Shown one piece after another: positions 7,741 to 16,011 of a stretch of 64,000 nt of DNA; position 1 is the first letter of the stretch, and every line of letters starts with the position of its first letter. The stretch is from Salinirubrum litoreum (GTDB lineage Archaea > Halobacteriota > Halobacteria > Halobacteriales > Haloferacaceae): positions 723,068-787,067 of the forward strand of contig NZ_JAJCVJ010000002.1 of the NCBI RefSeq assembly GCF_020567425.1, given 5' to 3'. The translations under genes and the position numbers were made by a program. The notes beneath the pieces are model-generated. The model ran no database searches. It worked only from the letters and a program-made list of their open reading frames with translations, and was not told where the DNA came from.

Positions 7741-8447
7741 ACCCTCCGGGACTCGCTGCGCCCTTCCCTCACGAGGGCGCGTCGCGTTGCTCCGCGCCCT
7801 CGTTCAGTCCAGTGCTTATGTCGTCCGGGAGGGGCCGAGACGCCGGCCCCTTTCAGTCCCACCCGGAATTAAGCGTCCCATCGCGTCGTCACTGGTTCTC
7901 ACCCGGCGTGGCGGCTGTCGATTCGGAACCCGGTTGTCGTAGTAGCTTCCCCACCCTCCCCGACTGCCGACGAGGCGACCTGCGAGCAGGTCCTCGCTGT
8001 CGCTCGGACACTGCTCTGTGTCGGTCGTCGACAGATCGCGTCCTCGTGGGGTTCCGGGCTGTCGGAGTTGTCGGGTGACGAGTGGAGTCGTGCGCTTTCG
8101 TCCGAAATTCGGCGCGCGCGAGGAACGTGCGCGAGGGAGGGACTGCGGGCGGTGCCGAGAGCAGTCCCGAGGCTGGGGAGGACGAGGTGCGGTGCTGTGC
8201 TGTCTGCGGTGCGGTTTCTCGCGCTGGCACGAGTAGCGGTGCTGAGGCGGGTTGCAGTCGCGGTGCGGTCGCGGTCGAATAGTCCGGTTGTCCCGGGTCG
8301 GGTAGCGGTGCTGTTGTGGTCGCGGTCGCGGTCTGCGGTGCTGGTGCAGTAGCAGTCGCGGTACACAGCGGAGTATCGGTCACACGTCTATCCTGCCGAG
8401 TCCATCTCACGCACCACTAAGTTCCCGCACGGCGTGCTCCCGACTGT
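7720..8447 (+). repeat. Dispersed intergenic element, copy A
   Basis: This gap of about 0.9 kb before pgk holds no convincing gene. It contains a head (gtgaaagccccc motif at 7720-7731 and ccctttcagtcccaccc at 7848-7864) whose two halves are flanked by the perfect 11-bp arms ccggcgtctcg (7730-7740) and cgagacgccgg (7836-7846). A middle block follows (about 7870-8050, including accctccccgactgc and gctgtcgctcggacactgct). Then come a two-hairpin module (8111-8168), the string gaggctggggaggacgaggt and a tail rich in gcggtgctg. Related blocks recur near 31.7, 38.9, 45.6 and 56.8 kb. Open frames inside it are Arg/Thr-rich, follow the repeat and look spurious. Confidence 0.7.
8111..8192 (+). ncRNA. 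Candidate structured RNA module, element copy A
   Basis: Hairpin 1 pairs 8113-8120 with 8126-8133 (8 bp, one G-U, loop aggaa). Hairpin 2 pairs GGGACTGC (8139-8146) with GCAGTCCC (8161-8168) around the 14-nt loop gggcggtgccgaga. The flanks gcgaggga before and gaggctggggaggacgaggt after are shared with the other copies, while the hairpin-2 stem sequence is different there and still pairs. The strand is inferred from copy B, which has a TATA box upstream. No TATA box was seen here, so expression is uncertain. Confidence 0.4.
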
Positions 8448-9662
8448 ATGTTCAAGACGCTCGACGACCTCCCCGACGACCAGTGCGTCCTCGTCCGACT
8501 CGACCTCAACTCGCCGGTCGAAGACGGCAAGCCGCAGGACAATCGCCGGTTCCAGCGACACGCCCGGACCGTCCGAGAACTGATGGAGACCGGCCACCGC
8601 GTCGTCCTCATGGCCCACCAGGGCCGCCCCGGCCGGGACGACTTCATCTCACTCGAAGGCCACGCGGACATCCTCGCCGAGCACGTCGGCCACGACGTCG
8701 GCTTCGTCGCCGACACCTACGGCGAGGAGGCACTCGCCGCGATCGACGCCCTCGAACCCGGCGAGGCCCTGTTGCTCGAGAACACCCGGATGTGCGACGA
8801 CGAACTGCCCGAGAAAGAGCCCGAAGCCCACGCCGACTCCGAGTTCGTCCAGACCCTCTCGGGACACGTCGACGCCTACGTCAACGACGCCTACTCGGCG
8901 GCCCACCGCGCGCACGCCTCGCTGGTCGGGTTCCCACTCGTCCTGCCGGCCTACGCCGGGCGCGTGATGGAGACCGAGTACGAGGCCAACACCGCCATCG
9001 CGGAGAAGGAGTTCGACGGGCAGGTGACGATGGTCGTCGGCGGGACGAAGGCGACCGACGTCATCGACGTGATGCACGCCATCGGCGACAAGGTCGACAC
9101 CTTCTGCATGGGCGGTATCGCGGGCGAACTGTTCTTGCGCGCGGACGGCGCGCCGGTCGGCTTCGACCTCGACCCCGAGGCCGACCTCTACGACAGTCAG
9201 TGGGACGCGAACCACGAGACCATCGAGTCCCTGATCGACGAACGCGGCGACGGCATCCGCCTCGCGACCGACCTCGCGTACGAAGCCGACGACGGCGACC
9301 GCGCCGAAGTCCGTGTGGCCGACGTCGACGAGAAAGACGAGTCCTACCTCGACATCGGGACCGAGACGGTCGAGTCGTACGAACCCATCATCCGCGAGTC
9401 CGACGCCGTCTTCGTGAAGGGTGCACTCGGCGTCTTCGAGGACGAACGCTTCTCGACGGGAACTGTCGGTGTCCTCGAAGCCATCGCCGAGACCGACTGC
9501 TTCTCGGTCGTCGGCGGCGGCGACACCTCCCGCGCCATCGAGATGTACGGCCTGAGCGAGGACGACTTCTCGCACGTCTCCATCGCGGGCGGGGCCTACA
9601 TCCGGGCGCTGACGGGCGACTCGCTGATCGGTGTGGAAGTCCTCCAGCAGGAGCGCGACTGA
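8448..9662 (+). CDS. pgk: Phosphoglycerate kinase
   Basis: Interconverts 1,3-bisphosphoglycerate plus ADP with 3-phosphoglycerate plus ATP in cytoplasmic glycolysis and gluconeogenesis. The 404-residue length is normal for an archaeal Pgk. Family marks in order are VLVRLDLNSPVEDG near the N-terminus (substrate binding), LMAHQGRPG, LLENTRM, VNDAYSAAHRAHAS, MVVGGTKATD, and the C-terminal nucleotide-binding FSVVGGGDTSRAI and SIAGGAYI. ATG 8448 gives the expected N-terminus. Its product feeds SerA, encoded about 34 kb away. Element copy A fills the region upstream, so the promoter must lie inside or next to the repeat tail. Confidence 0.97.
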   Translation: MFKTLDDLPDDQCVLVRLDLNSPVEDGKPQDNRRFQRHARTVRELMETGHRVVLMAHQGRPGRDDFISLEGHADILAEHVGHDVGFVADTYGEEALAAIDALEPGEALLLENTRMCDDELPEKEPEAHADSEFVQTLSGHVDAYVNDAYSAAHRAHASLVGFPLVLPAYAGRVMETEYEANTAIAEKEFDGQVTMVVGGTKATDVIDVMHAIGDKVDTFCMGGIAGELFLRADGAPVGFDLDPEADLYDSQWDANHETIESLIDERGDGIRLATDLAYEADDGDRAEVRVADVDEKDESYLDIGTETVESYEPIIRESDAVFVKGALGVFEDERFSTGTVGVLEAIAETDCFSVVGGGDTSRAIEMYGLSEDDFSHVSIAGGAYIRALTGDSLIGVEVLQQERD

Positions 9663-9741
9663 GCGACCGTCGGCGGCCACCCCGCCGTCGCCGCGCCACT
9701 CCGGCGGTACGCTGATACGCCCGGGCGTCGAACCACGAGCC

Positions 9742-10233
9742 ATGCTCGTCGGCATCGTCTCCGATACCCACGACAACCTCGACGCGGTCGAGTGGGCGGT
9801 CGCACAGTTCGAGCAGGCAGCCGTGGACGTCGTGATCCACTGCGGCGACTTCGTCGCCCCATTCTCGGCGACGCCGTTCGAGGGTGACTGGGAGTTCTAC
9901 GCGGTCAGGGGGAACAACGACGGCGAGTGGGCGCTCCAGCAGACGGTCGAAGGGTTCGGCACCTACCTCGGCCAGTGCGGCCGTCTCACGCTGGACGACA
10001 CCGACATCGCGGTCTACCACGGGACGAACAGACACCTCCGGGAGGCCTTGGTCCGGTCGGGCGAGTACGACTTCGTCTGCCACGGCCACACCCACCAGCG
10101 CGCCCACGAGGCGACCGACGGGACCGTGCGCGTCAACCCCGGTGGTCTGCCGATTCCGGACGCCGACGACACCTTCTCGGTGGCGACGCTCGACACCGCC
10201 TCGGGGTCGGTCGATTTCCACGAACGCGGGTAG
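9742..10233 (+). CDS. YfcE/MJ0936-type metallophosphoesterase
   Basis: A 163-residue calcineurin-like phosphodiesterase. The full set of metal-binding motifs is present in order: SDTHDN near residue 7, HCGDF, RGNNDGEW, YHGTN, CHGHTHQRA and NPGG. Size and motif spacing match the archaeal YfcE/MJ0936 group, which hydrolyses phosphodiesters with Mn or Ni; the physiological substrate is unknown. The start at ATG 9742 places SDTHDN at the usual distance. Longer in-frame upstream sequence is Ser/Pro-rich and overlaps the pgk 3' end. The gene begins 79 bp after pgk. Confidence 0.9.
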   Translation: MLVGIVSDTHDNLDAVEWAVAQFEQAAVDVVIHCGDFVAPFSATPFEGDWEFYAVRGNNDGEWALQQTVEGFGTYLGQCGRLTLDDTDIAVYHGTNRHLREALVRSGEYDFVCHGHTHQRAHEATDGTVRVNPGGLPIPDADDTFSVATLDTASGSVDFHERG

Positions 10234-10267
10234 CGCCGCGGGTGGCCGTCACGCGACCGGATCGGCG

Positions 10268-10277
10268 ACTATACTTA
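10268..10277 (+). promoter_or_regulatory. TATA box of the small membrane protein gene
   Basis: The string ctatacttat lies 26-35 bp before ATG 10303, the normal archaeal TATA-to-start distance. It implies a leaderless or nearly leaderless transcript. Confidence 0.5.
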
Positions 10278-10302
10278 TCTCCGCTGGTGTCGTCTACCGA
10301 CC

Positions 10303-10614
10303 ATGTTCGGCATCGGCATCTTCGAGTACCAGCGCCGGCGGTATCGCAAGTGGCGTGGGCTCTCGGCGGCGGGAAAGGCGTGGTGGGCGGTGAAGAAAGC
10401 GGTCACCGCGGCGATCGTCGCGATCGTCCTCGCGGTCGTGGTCGTCCACTACAACCACTCCGAGGCGGTGCTGGCGGTCGTCCAGTCGGGTGCGAGTCCC
10501 CTGACGCTCGTCGGCCCCGTCGTCGCCTCGCTCCCGCTGATCCTGCTGACGACGGTCCTGTCGGTGCTGGCGGTGCTGTGGCCGACGCGACGCCCGGGCG
10601 ACGTCGGGTACTGA
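10303..10614 (+). CDS. Small two-helix membrane protein, function unknown
   Basis: A 103-residue protein with an aromatic/Arg-rich amphipathic N-terminus (FEYQRRRYRKWRGL), a first transmembrane segment near residues 34-48 and a second near 68-92. Basic residues before the first helix suggest a cytoplasmic N-terminus. No family or catalytic motif is recognised. A good TATA box upstream and typical composition support a real gene. Confidence 0.65.
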   Translation: MFGIGIFEYQRRRYRKWRGLSAAGKAWWAVKKAVTAAIVAIVLAVVVVHYNHSEAVLAVVQSGASPLTLVGPVVASLPLILLTTVLSVLAVLWPTRRPGDVGY

Positions 10615-10720
10615 TCCGCACTCCTGAACTCGACCGCTGCGGAGCGACGCCCACACTCGACCGCCCGACCTGCGGGAATCAGGGTCGGTCGCTATCGCGA
10701 CGGCGACCGTCTCTCCACGT

Positions 10721-11446
10721 ATGGCGACCGAGACACACACCGACAGAGCGGAGACCGACCGGACTGCCGCGTCCCAGCAGTCCGAGCCACGACGGCGAAG
10801 TCGCCTCGGGCGTCTCGTCCGGACCGGCGTCAGGACTGCGGTCGGCCTCGCCGTCTACGCGACGGTCGTCCGGCCGCGACTCCTCCGGCTCGGGGCGACA
10901 CGGTCGGAGGCGACCGCCGCCCTGCCGGGAGACGCACTCAACCCGACGGCGACCTTCGAGGCGACGAACGGTATCACCATCTCGGCCCCGGCGGAGGCGG
11001 TCTGGCCGTGGCTCGTCCAGCTCGGGCAGGACCGCGGTGGCTTCTACAGCTACGAACTCCTGGAGAACCTCGCCGGTCTCGACATCCACAACGCCGACGA
11101 CCTCGTCCCGGCGTGGCAGGACCTCGCGGTGGGCGACACGATCCGACTCGCACCCGCGGACCATCCGGCGGTGACCGACGAGGCGGGCTATCTCCGCGTC
11201 GCGCTCGCGGACCCCGACCGTGCACTGGTGCTCCGGACCGACGACGACCCGCCGACGTGGACGTGGGCGTTCGTGCTCGCGCCGGTCGACCGGACCTCGT
11301 GCCGACTGCTCGTCCGGTCGCGGATCGCAGTCGAGTCGCCAGCCGGCAGGGCCGGTGCGGTCGCGCTCGAACCGTTCTCGACGCTGCTGACGATGGGGAT
11401 GCTCCGGGGTATCAGACGCCGTGCCGAGCGCGAGTGGGCGGACTGA
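10721..11446 (+). CDS. SRPBCC (START-like) ligand-binding domain protein
   Basis: A 241-residue protein. A basic N-terminal segment with one hydrophobic stretch (about residues 35-50) precedes a helix-grip fold domain. The domain opens with the typical strand and helix ITISAPAEAVWPWLVQLGQD and continues with GGFYSYELLENLAG and the terminal helix of SRPBCC proteins. Such domains bind hydrophobic ligands; the ligand here is unknown. The similarity is judged from the SAPAEAVWPWL signature and overall layout only. ATG 10721 lies about 105 bp after the preceding gene. Confidence 0.7.
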   Translation: MATETHTDRAETDRTAASQQSEPRRRSRLGRLVRTGVRTAVGLAVYATVVRPRLLRLGATRSEATAALPGDALNPTATFEATNGITISAPAEAVWPWLVQLGQDRGGFYSYELLENLAGLDIHNADDLVPAWQDLAVGDTIRLAPADHPAVTDEAGYLRVALADPDRALVLRTDDDPPTWTWAFVLAPVDRTSCRLLVRSRIAVESPAGRAGAVALEPFSTLLTMGMLRGIRRRAEREWAD

Positions 11447-11495
11447 CTGCCCGAGAAGCGACTCGTTTAGGCCCCGTCGGCGTCTACGACCGGTG

Positions 11496-11663
11496 ATGGC
11501 GGACAGCGACACCTACCACTGCGACACCTGCGACCGCGAGGTCCCCTCGGACGAGGCCATCAAAGGCGAGACGATGGGGAATCTCGACCCCGAGACGTGG
11601 CAGACGCTCTCGTGTCCCCACTGCGGGAACCGACTGAAGACCGTCTTCGTCGGCGGCGAGTGA
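11496..11663 (+). CDS. Small zinc-ribbon protein (CxxC/CPHCG)
   Basis: A 55-residue protein with C9-DT-C12 and C40-PH-C43-G, a two-knuckle zinc ribbon separated by an acidic linker. Haloarchaea encode many such micro-proteins, several linked experimentally to stress or biofilm traits, but no function can be assigned to this one. ATG 11496 is chosen because it places the first knuckle near the N-terminus; the longer frame overlaps the previous gene and is Arg/Ser-rich. The gene begins 49 bp after the SRPBCC gene. Confidence 0.75.
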   Translation: MADSDTYHCDTCDREVPSDEAIKGETMGNLDPETWQTLSCPHCGNRLKTVFVGGE

Positions 11664-11735
11664 CCGTCTCACTCGACTACCAGCGAGTTCCCCCGCCCCA
11701 CGAACATCTTTGCCGCTCGCCGTCGTCCACCGACT

Positions 11736-12569
11736 ATGGCGACTCCCGACACCTTCGACATCGGCGGCGAGTTGACAGTGAACCGGCTCGGCTTCGGCGC
11801 GATGCGCCTCTGCGGCGAGGGGATCATCGGCCCGCCGGACGACGAGGCCAACGCCCACGAGGTCCTCCAGCGGGCGGTCGACCTCGGCGTCGACTTCATC
11901 GACACCGCCGACTCCTACGGCCCCGGCGTCTCCGAGCGTCTCATCGGCGAGGCGCTCGACCCCGAGGACGCCGTCGTGGCGACGAAGGCCGGTCTCCTCC
12001 GGAACCGATCGGGCGAGTGGCTCCCCCACGGCGACCCCGACTACATCCGGAACCAGGTGCTCTGCAGCCTCGACCGCCTCCGAACCGACAGCATCGACCT
12101 CTACCAGTTCCACCGGCCCGACCCGGACACGCCGTTCGCCGACTCGGTGAACACCTTCGCCGAACTGCAGGACGACGGCCTCGTGGACCACGTCGGCCTG
12201 TCGAACGTCTCGGTCGAACAACTGGACGAGGCCCGCGAACTGGTGGACGTGGCGACCGTCCAGAACCGCTACAACTTCGCACACCGCGACGACGAGGACG
12301 TCCTCCAGGCCTGCGAGGACTACGACGTCGGCTTCATCCCGTGGTACCCCATCGGCGCGGGCGACCTCGGCGAGAAGGGTGAGGTCCTCGACTCGGTCGC
12401 CGCGAACCACGACGCCTCCCGGATGCAGATCGGACTGGCGTGGCTCCTCCAGCACTCGCCGGTCACGCTCCCGATTCCGGGCACCTCCAGCGTCGAGCAC
12501 CTGGAAGAGAACGTCGCCGCCCGGGACATCGAGTTGACCGACGAGGAGATGCGGCGACTCGGCGCGTAA
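11736..12569 (+). CDS. Aldo/keto reductase
   Basis: A 277-residue NAD(P)H-dependent oxidoreductase with a TIM-barrel fold. The catalytic tetrad is visible as D56, Y61, K84 and H126 in FIDTADSYGPG, ATKAG and YQFHRPD. GLSNVS and the C-terminal LPIPGTSSVEHLEEN cofactor-binding segment also fit the family. The substrate cannot be inferred. Length is at the short end for the family but complete. The start at ATG 11736 lies 72 bp after the zinc-ribbon gene. Confidence 0.93.
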   Translation: MATPDTFDIGGELTVNRLGFGAMRLCGEGIIGPPDDEANAHEVLQRAVDLGVDFIDTADSYGPGVSERLIGEALDPEDAVVATKAGLLRNRSGEWLPHGDPDYIRNQVLCSLDRLRTDSIDLYQFHRPDPDTPFADSVNTFAELQDDGLVDHVGLSNVSVEQLDEARELVDVATVQNRYNFAHRDDEDVLQACEDYDVGFIPWYPIGAGDLGEKGEVLDSVAANHDASRMQIGLAWLLQHSPVTLPIPGTSSVEHLEENVAARDIELTDEEMRRLGA

Positions 12570-12670
12570 CCGCCGTAGCCAACCTTCTGCCGGTGTCGTC
12601 GGGAGTCGGGACTCCCCGACACACCGACCTCGGAGGAACGTATTTCTCCGACGGTAGCGTACCGACTGGC

Positions 12671-13609
12671 ATGTCAGTCGGCCCCAATCCACGACCCTCG
12701 GCACGCCACCGTGCCCGGACCACGGTCGCCGGGGTCCGCGGTGGCCGACCGCCGACCGACCGCGACGACCGAACGGGCGCTGGCCGCCGACCGGTAACCG
12801 ACACCCGACGAGTAGCCGACGACGACTCTCGGCGGCCGGACCCCGGGATTCTCCCGCTGATCGCCGACCCCTTCGAGTCGGTCGCGGACGCCCACGAGCG
12901 ACTCACGACGCTCGAATCGACCTTCCGCGAGCGCGGCGACCGGCGCGGCGCGTTTCTCTGTGTCTACGCGCGGGTCACCGAGGCGGTCGGCGTCGCCATC
13001 GACGCGGGCGAGTTCGCCGACCCGGACTGGGTCACCGACTATCTCGTCACCTTCGCGGATCTGTATCGGGAGGCGCTGCTCGCCTACGAGACCGGGGACC
13101 TCGTCGCGCTCCCCGACCCGTGGCAGGTCGCCTTCGAGACCGCCGAGCGCGGGGACGCGCTGGTCGTGCAGGACGTGGTCCTGGGGATCAACGCCCACGT
13201 CAACTACGACCTCGCGCTGGCGCTCCACCGCGTCGGCGTCGGGCCGGATCGCCGGGCGCGGTACGCCGACCACTGTGCCGTGAACGCGGTGCTCCGGTCG
13301 CTGGTAGACGAGGTGCAGGATCGGATCGCCGCGAACTACGCCCCCGGCGTGACGGACCTCGACGAGTCGTTCGGCAGACTCGACGAGGCGCTGTCGATGC
13401 TCTCGCTCCGGGAGGGGCGAGACAGCGCGTGGCGGTCTGCGGTCGCGCTCTCCTCGCGGTTCCGTCTGCGCCGGCGACTCGCAGGGTGGGTCCTCCGGAC
13501 GAGTTCGACCGGGGCGGCGTACCTGCTGCTCGCGCCGACGGTCAGTCGGTCGGTCGCGGACGCGCTGGCCGGCGTGGAGCGCGGTGACGGGGTGCCTTCG
13601 GAGGAGTGA
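12671..13609 (+). CDS. DUF5995-like haloarchaeal protein
   Basis: A 312-residue cytoplasmic protein. The first 60 residues are Arg/Pro-rich and low in complexity, so the true start may be further downstream. The core, from about residue 62, contains DRRGAFLCVYARVTEAV, DPWQVAFETAERGD and the His/Asn-rich VVLGINAHVNYDLALAL. This pattern resembles the DUF5995 group, which has no established activity. The assignment is from memory of motif layout and should be treated as tentative. ATG 12671 is the only ATG between the preceding gene and the conserved core. Confidence 0.65.
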   Translation: MSVGPNPRPSARHRARTTVAGVRGGRPPTDRDDRTGAGRRPVTDTRRVADDDSRRPDPGILPLIADPFESVADAHERLTTLESTFRERGDRRGAFLCVYARVTEAVGVAIDAGEFADPDWVTDYLVTFADLYREALLAYETGDLVALPDPWQVAFETAERGDALVVQDVVLGINAHVNYDLALALHRVGVGPDRRARYADHCAVNAVLRSLVDEVQDRIAANYAPGVTDLDESFGRLDEALSMLSLREGRDSAWRSAVALSSRFRLRRRLAGWVLRTSSTGAAYLLLAPTVSRSVADALAGVERGDGVPSEE

Positions 13610-13737
13610 CTGACGGGAGCGTGATCGGTCGTGTGTCGCCGTCGACGACCGGTGGTGTCGTCACTCGTCGGGTAGCGTCACAAAAAGCGTGGATCGAACC
13701 GCGATAGCGTCGAAATCCGAAGTAGAGTCTGAGAGAC

Positions 13738-13932
13738 TTAGACTCGGGTGACGTTCGTCGCGCGCGGACCCTTGGGGGCCTGTTCGATGTCGAACTCGAT
13801 GTCCTGTCCTTCTTCGAGGTCCGGGCCACCGACGTCTTCCATGTGGAAGAATACGTCGTCGTCCGCGTCCTCAGTCGAGATGAATCCGTAGCCGCCAGTG
13901 TCGTTGAAGAAATCAACGGTTCCAGTCGCCAT
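13738..13932 (-). CDS. cspA: Cold-shock domain protein
   Basis: A 64-residue single cold-shock domain (OB fold) that binds single-stranded nucleic acid and acts as an RNA chaperone. RNP1-type GGYGFIST and RNP2-type DVFFHMEDV are present, followed by the usual C-terminal GPRATNVTRV. Length is exactly that of a CspA-class protein. ATG at 13932 follows a TATA box by about 28 bp. Confidence 0.95.
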   Translation of the reverse strand: MATGTVDFFNDTGGYGFISTEDADDDVFFHMEDVGGPDLEEGQDIEFDIEQAPKGPRATNVTRV

Positions 13933-13958
13933 TGCATTCCAATCGACGAGAGTGTCGG

Positions 13959-13968
13959 GTATAAGACT
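13959..13968 (-). promoter_or_regulatory. TATA box of the cold-shock gene
   Basis: On the minus strand, cttataccc lies about 28 bp before the ATG at 13932. This is the normal archaeal spacing for a leaderless transcript. Confidence 0.55.
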
Positions 13969-14006
13969 TGCGAGGGTCGCGGTGGCACGGCGCGTGCGCC
14001 GTCGGC

Positions 14007-14666
14007 TCAGTGCACGTGGGGGACGACCTGGTCCCGCAGGAACGTCAGGAAGTCGCCGGTCTCGAACGCTGACGGGCGGTACACCTCGACGTAGCCGCTT
14101 CGCGTAACCGAGAGTTTCACCCGTCGGTCGCCGTCGTCGTAGCTGACACCCAGTTGGTTCAGCGTGCCGCGATCCAGCAGATCCTCGGCGGCCGCGTCCG
14201 CGAGGAGGTCCGCCCCGTGCAGGACGCCGGTCCCGGTCGCTCCGGCGAACCCGGCCTTCCACGGGTCCGGGTCGGGGAGACCCGCGAGAAACTCGTCCAG
14301 GTCGATGGTCGCCCGGTCCACCGCAGTCCCCGTGTCGGCGGCGAGGAAGTCGAAGGCGAAGGTGCCGCGTCCGCTCCCGGCGACGACGAACTCCCCCGGC
14401 ACACCCGCTATCTCGGTGTAGTCGGTCGTCGGCCGCGTCTCCTCGTGGACCTCGATGCCGGTCGGCGTGACGGCGCGGACGCTGTCGTGTTGGAGCGACT
14501 GGCGGGCCGCGTCGCCGGCGAAGGCCATCCCGCCCGACGGGAGCGAGAAGACGCGCGTCACGTCGAGACAGTCGGTCAGTTCGTGGCCCTCCGTCTCGGT
14601 CGTCTCCCAGTACCCCTCCACCACGTCGAAGTCGCCGTCGACTCGGCCGAGTACCCCTGCGTGCAT
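14007..14666 (-). CDS. Conserved haloarchaeal protein of unknown function
   Basis: A 219-residue acidic soluble protein. It has repeated short beta-type segments (FSLPSGGMAFAGD, GEFVVAGSGRGTFAFDFLAA), no membrane helix and no recognised catalytic motif. The frame extends to 14711, but a strong TATA box (14693-14702) lies inside that extension. A TATA box sits upstream of its transcript, so ATG 14666 is the better start and implies a leaderless mRNA. Confidence 0.7.
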   Translation of the reverse strand: MHAGVLGRVDGDFDVVEGYWETTETEGHELTDCLDVTRVFSLPSGGMAFAGDAARQSLQHDSVRAVTPTGIEVHEETRPTTDYTEIAGVPGEFVVAGSGRGTFAFDFLAADTGTAVDRATIDLDEFLAGLPDPDPWKAGFAGATGTGVLHGADLLADAAAEDLLDRGTLNQLGVSYDDGDRRVKLSVTRSGYVEVYRPSAFETGDFLTFLRDQVVPHVH

Positions 14667-14692
14667 CGTGCGGAGACGTTTCCGAATCACCG

Positions 14693-14702
14693 ACATAAAT
14701 AT
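14693..14702 (-). promoter_or_regulatory. TATA box that decides the 14666 start
   Basis: The minus-strand string gaatatttat is the only strongly AT-rich stretch near the gene start. It lies about 27-36 bp before ATG 14666 and overlaps the earlier in-frame ATG at 14696, which argues against starting there. Confidence 0.55.
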
Positions 14703-14931
14703 TCGTGTCACCGTGGGTTGACTTCCAGTTCGAGATCGCGGCAGTACGGTCGTTGTCGTGCTGTCTCGGCCGACACACAGTCGTCAGTTGGTCGTCACAC
14801 ACCGGACAACGTCGGCCGGACGAACACGAGTCACCGGAGCACGTCCAGCAGGGAGGCGGCGTAGATGCCCCCGCAGGCGACCGGATGCTCGTCCGACGCG
14901 CCGGTTTTGTGCGTCGGTACCAAGTTGCAGG

Positions 14932-16011
14932 TCAGTTCTCCACATCCTGCACGGTCGGTAGTGATCGCTTGTCTCTGAGTTCATCCAACGTGTATGCTGG
15001 ATTCTCTTGGAGAGTCCAGTACTTGTAGCCGTTGAGCGCCTTGTCGGAATCGCGGCCAGCAAGTTGCCGGAGTAGCTCTTTCGACAGCCCAGTGAAAGAG
15101 TACTCTTTGTTGTCGTAGAGCCACTCTACGTTATCACTCTGGCCTTTTTTCCCCGTGATTCGGGCGCGCCAGAAGTCATCGCTTTCGTCATACTGTTGGA
15201 CTGGTGGATCGTCAGAGAACTCGTCGGGGACGTAGCTCTCGGTGAAGACAACCTCATCGCCCTGACTGAGGAGTTCACGATCAAGGAGCAGAGTAATCGT
15301 CCTACCGGAGTGTCGTTTCTCGTCTTGTCTCTCCTCTTTCTCACGCCGGCGGGTCATGTACTCCTCGGCTTCTTTCACCGGGATGATTTGCTGGGAGTCA
15401 AGCAGGATCTCGTCATCGTTATCGTAGGCGTCGATTTTCGTACAGGTGATGTCCATCCCGTACTCTTCGATTAGCCACATCACGGGCGCGGTGACTTGGG
15501 TCCCGAACTCCCCGGCCGCGAGAACGATTCGCGGCTTCGAGCCAAGATCAAAGGCCGCCCAGCCGTCCTCGGTAAATGGGTCTTCGCGGAGCACTCCTTC
15601 CTGGAGAAAGTCGTTGAATTTCTCGCCGACCGATCCCGGTGTGAGCTCCTCGTCGTCTCGTTCCTGCCAGAATTCACGGTACTCGTTTTGAATGTCTTCA
15701 GCTGTTAACGTCGCACAGTAGCTTGCGTATTTTATCGCTTGTAGGTCGGTCGTGTCGTCGGCGTTATCGCGTTTGAGTTCGACGACGACGAGTTTCCCGT
15801 CAGGAGTCAACGCGAGTACGTCTAATCGGTCTCGTAAGCCTTCAAATCCGTCGTACTCGGAGGTGACAACGAGCAGGTCCTCACCGAGTATACGAGGATT
15901 GTCAATCACCCATTCCTGTAGATCACGACGTTCCCAAATGTCGAGGTCAGCAAACTGTTCGTCTTTCAACTCTGTTACCGCCTCGGAGTTGTTGTTGATA
16001 GAGAATATCAT
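14932..16011 (-). CDS. NucS/DUF91-like PD-(D/E)XK nuclease domain protein
   Basis: A 359-residue protein. The N-terminal half has the nuclease core RLDVLALTPDGKLVVVELKR (Asp, then E-L-K), preceded by GEDLLVVTSEYDGFEGL and followed by DLQAIKYASYCATL. This matches the catalytic pattern of the NucS/DUF91 endonuclease-like superfamily. The C-terminal half (about 230-359) is a separate domain of unknown role and may recognise the target. Base composition is clearly less GC-rich, with more Lys, Asn, Ile and Tyr than its neighbours, so horizontal acquisition is likely. ATG 16011 is preferred; a TTG at 16053 in frame would add 14 residues. No methyltransferase or other restriction partner lies beside it. 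Confidence 0.75.
   Translation of the reverse strand: MIFSINNNSEAVTELKDEQFADLDIWERRDLQEWVIDNPRILGEDLLVVTSEYDGFEGLRDRLDVLALTPDGKLVVVELKRDNADDTTDLQAIKYASYCATLTAEDIQNEYREFWQERDDEELTPGSVGEKFNDFLQEGVLREDPFTEDGWAAFDLGSKPRIVLAAGEFGTQVTAPVMWLIEEYGMDITCTKIDAYDNDDEILLDSQQIIPVKEAEEYMTRRREKEERQDEKRHSGRTITLLLDRELLSQGDEVVFTESYVPDEFSDDPPVQQYDESDDFWRARITGKKGQSDNVEWLYDNKEYSFTGLSKELLRQLAGRDSDKALNGYKYWTLQENPAYTLDELRDKRSLPTVQDVEN

Noticed and set aside
7546-8410. Several Arg/Thr/Ser-rich frames in element copy A, on both strands
   Set aside because: They follow the repeat sequence, lack acidic bias and have equivalents in the other copies that differ by frameshifts, so coding is unlikely.
14784-15062. 92-codon minus-strand frame overlapping the end of the nuclease gene
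   Set aside because: It is Arg-rich, crosses the nuclease stop in another frame and lacks any motif. The neighbouring frame with the Cys pattern is reported instead as a possible gene remnant.
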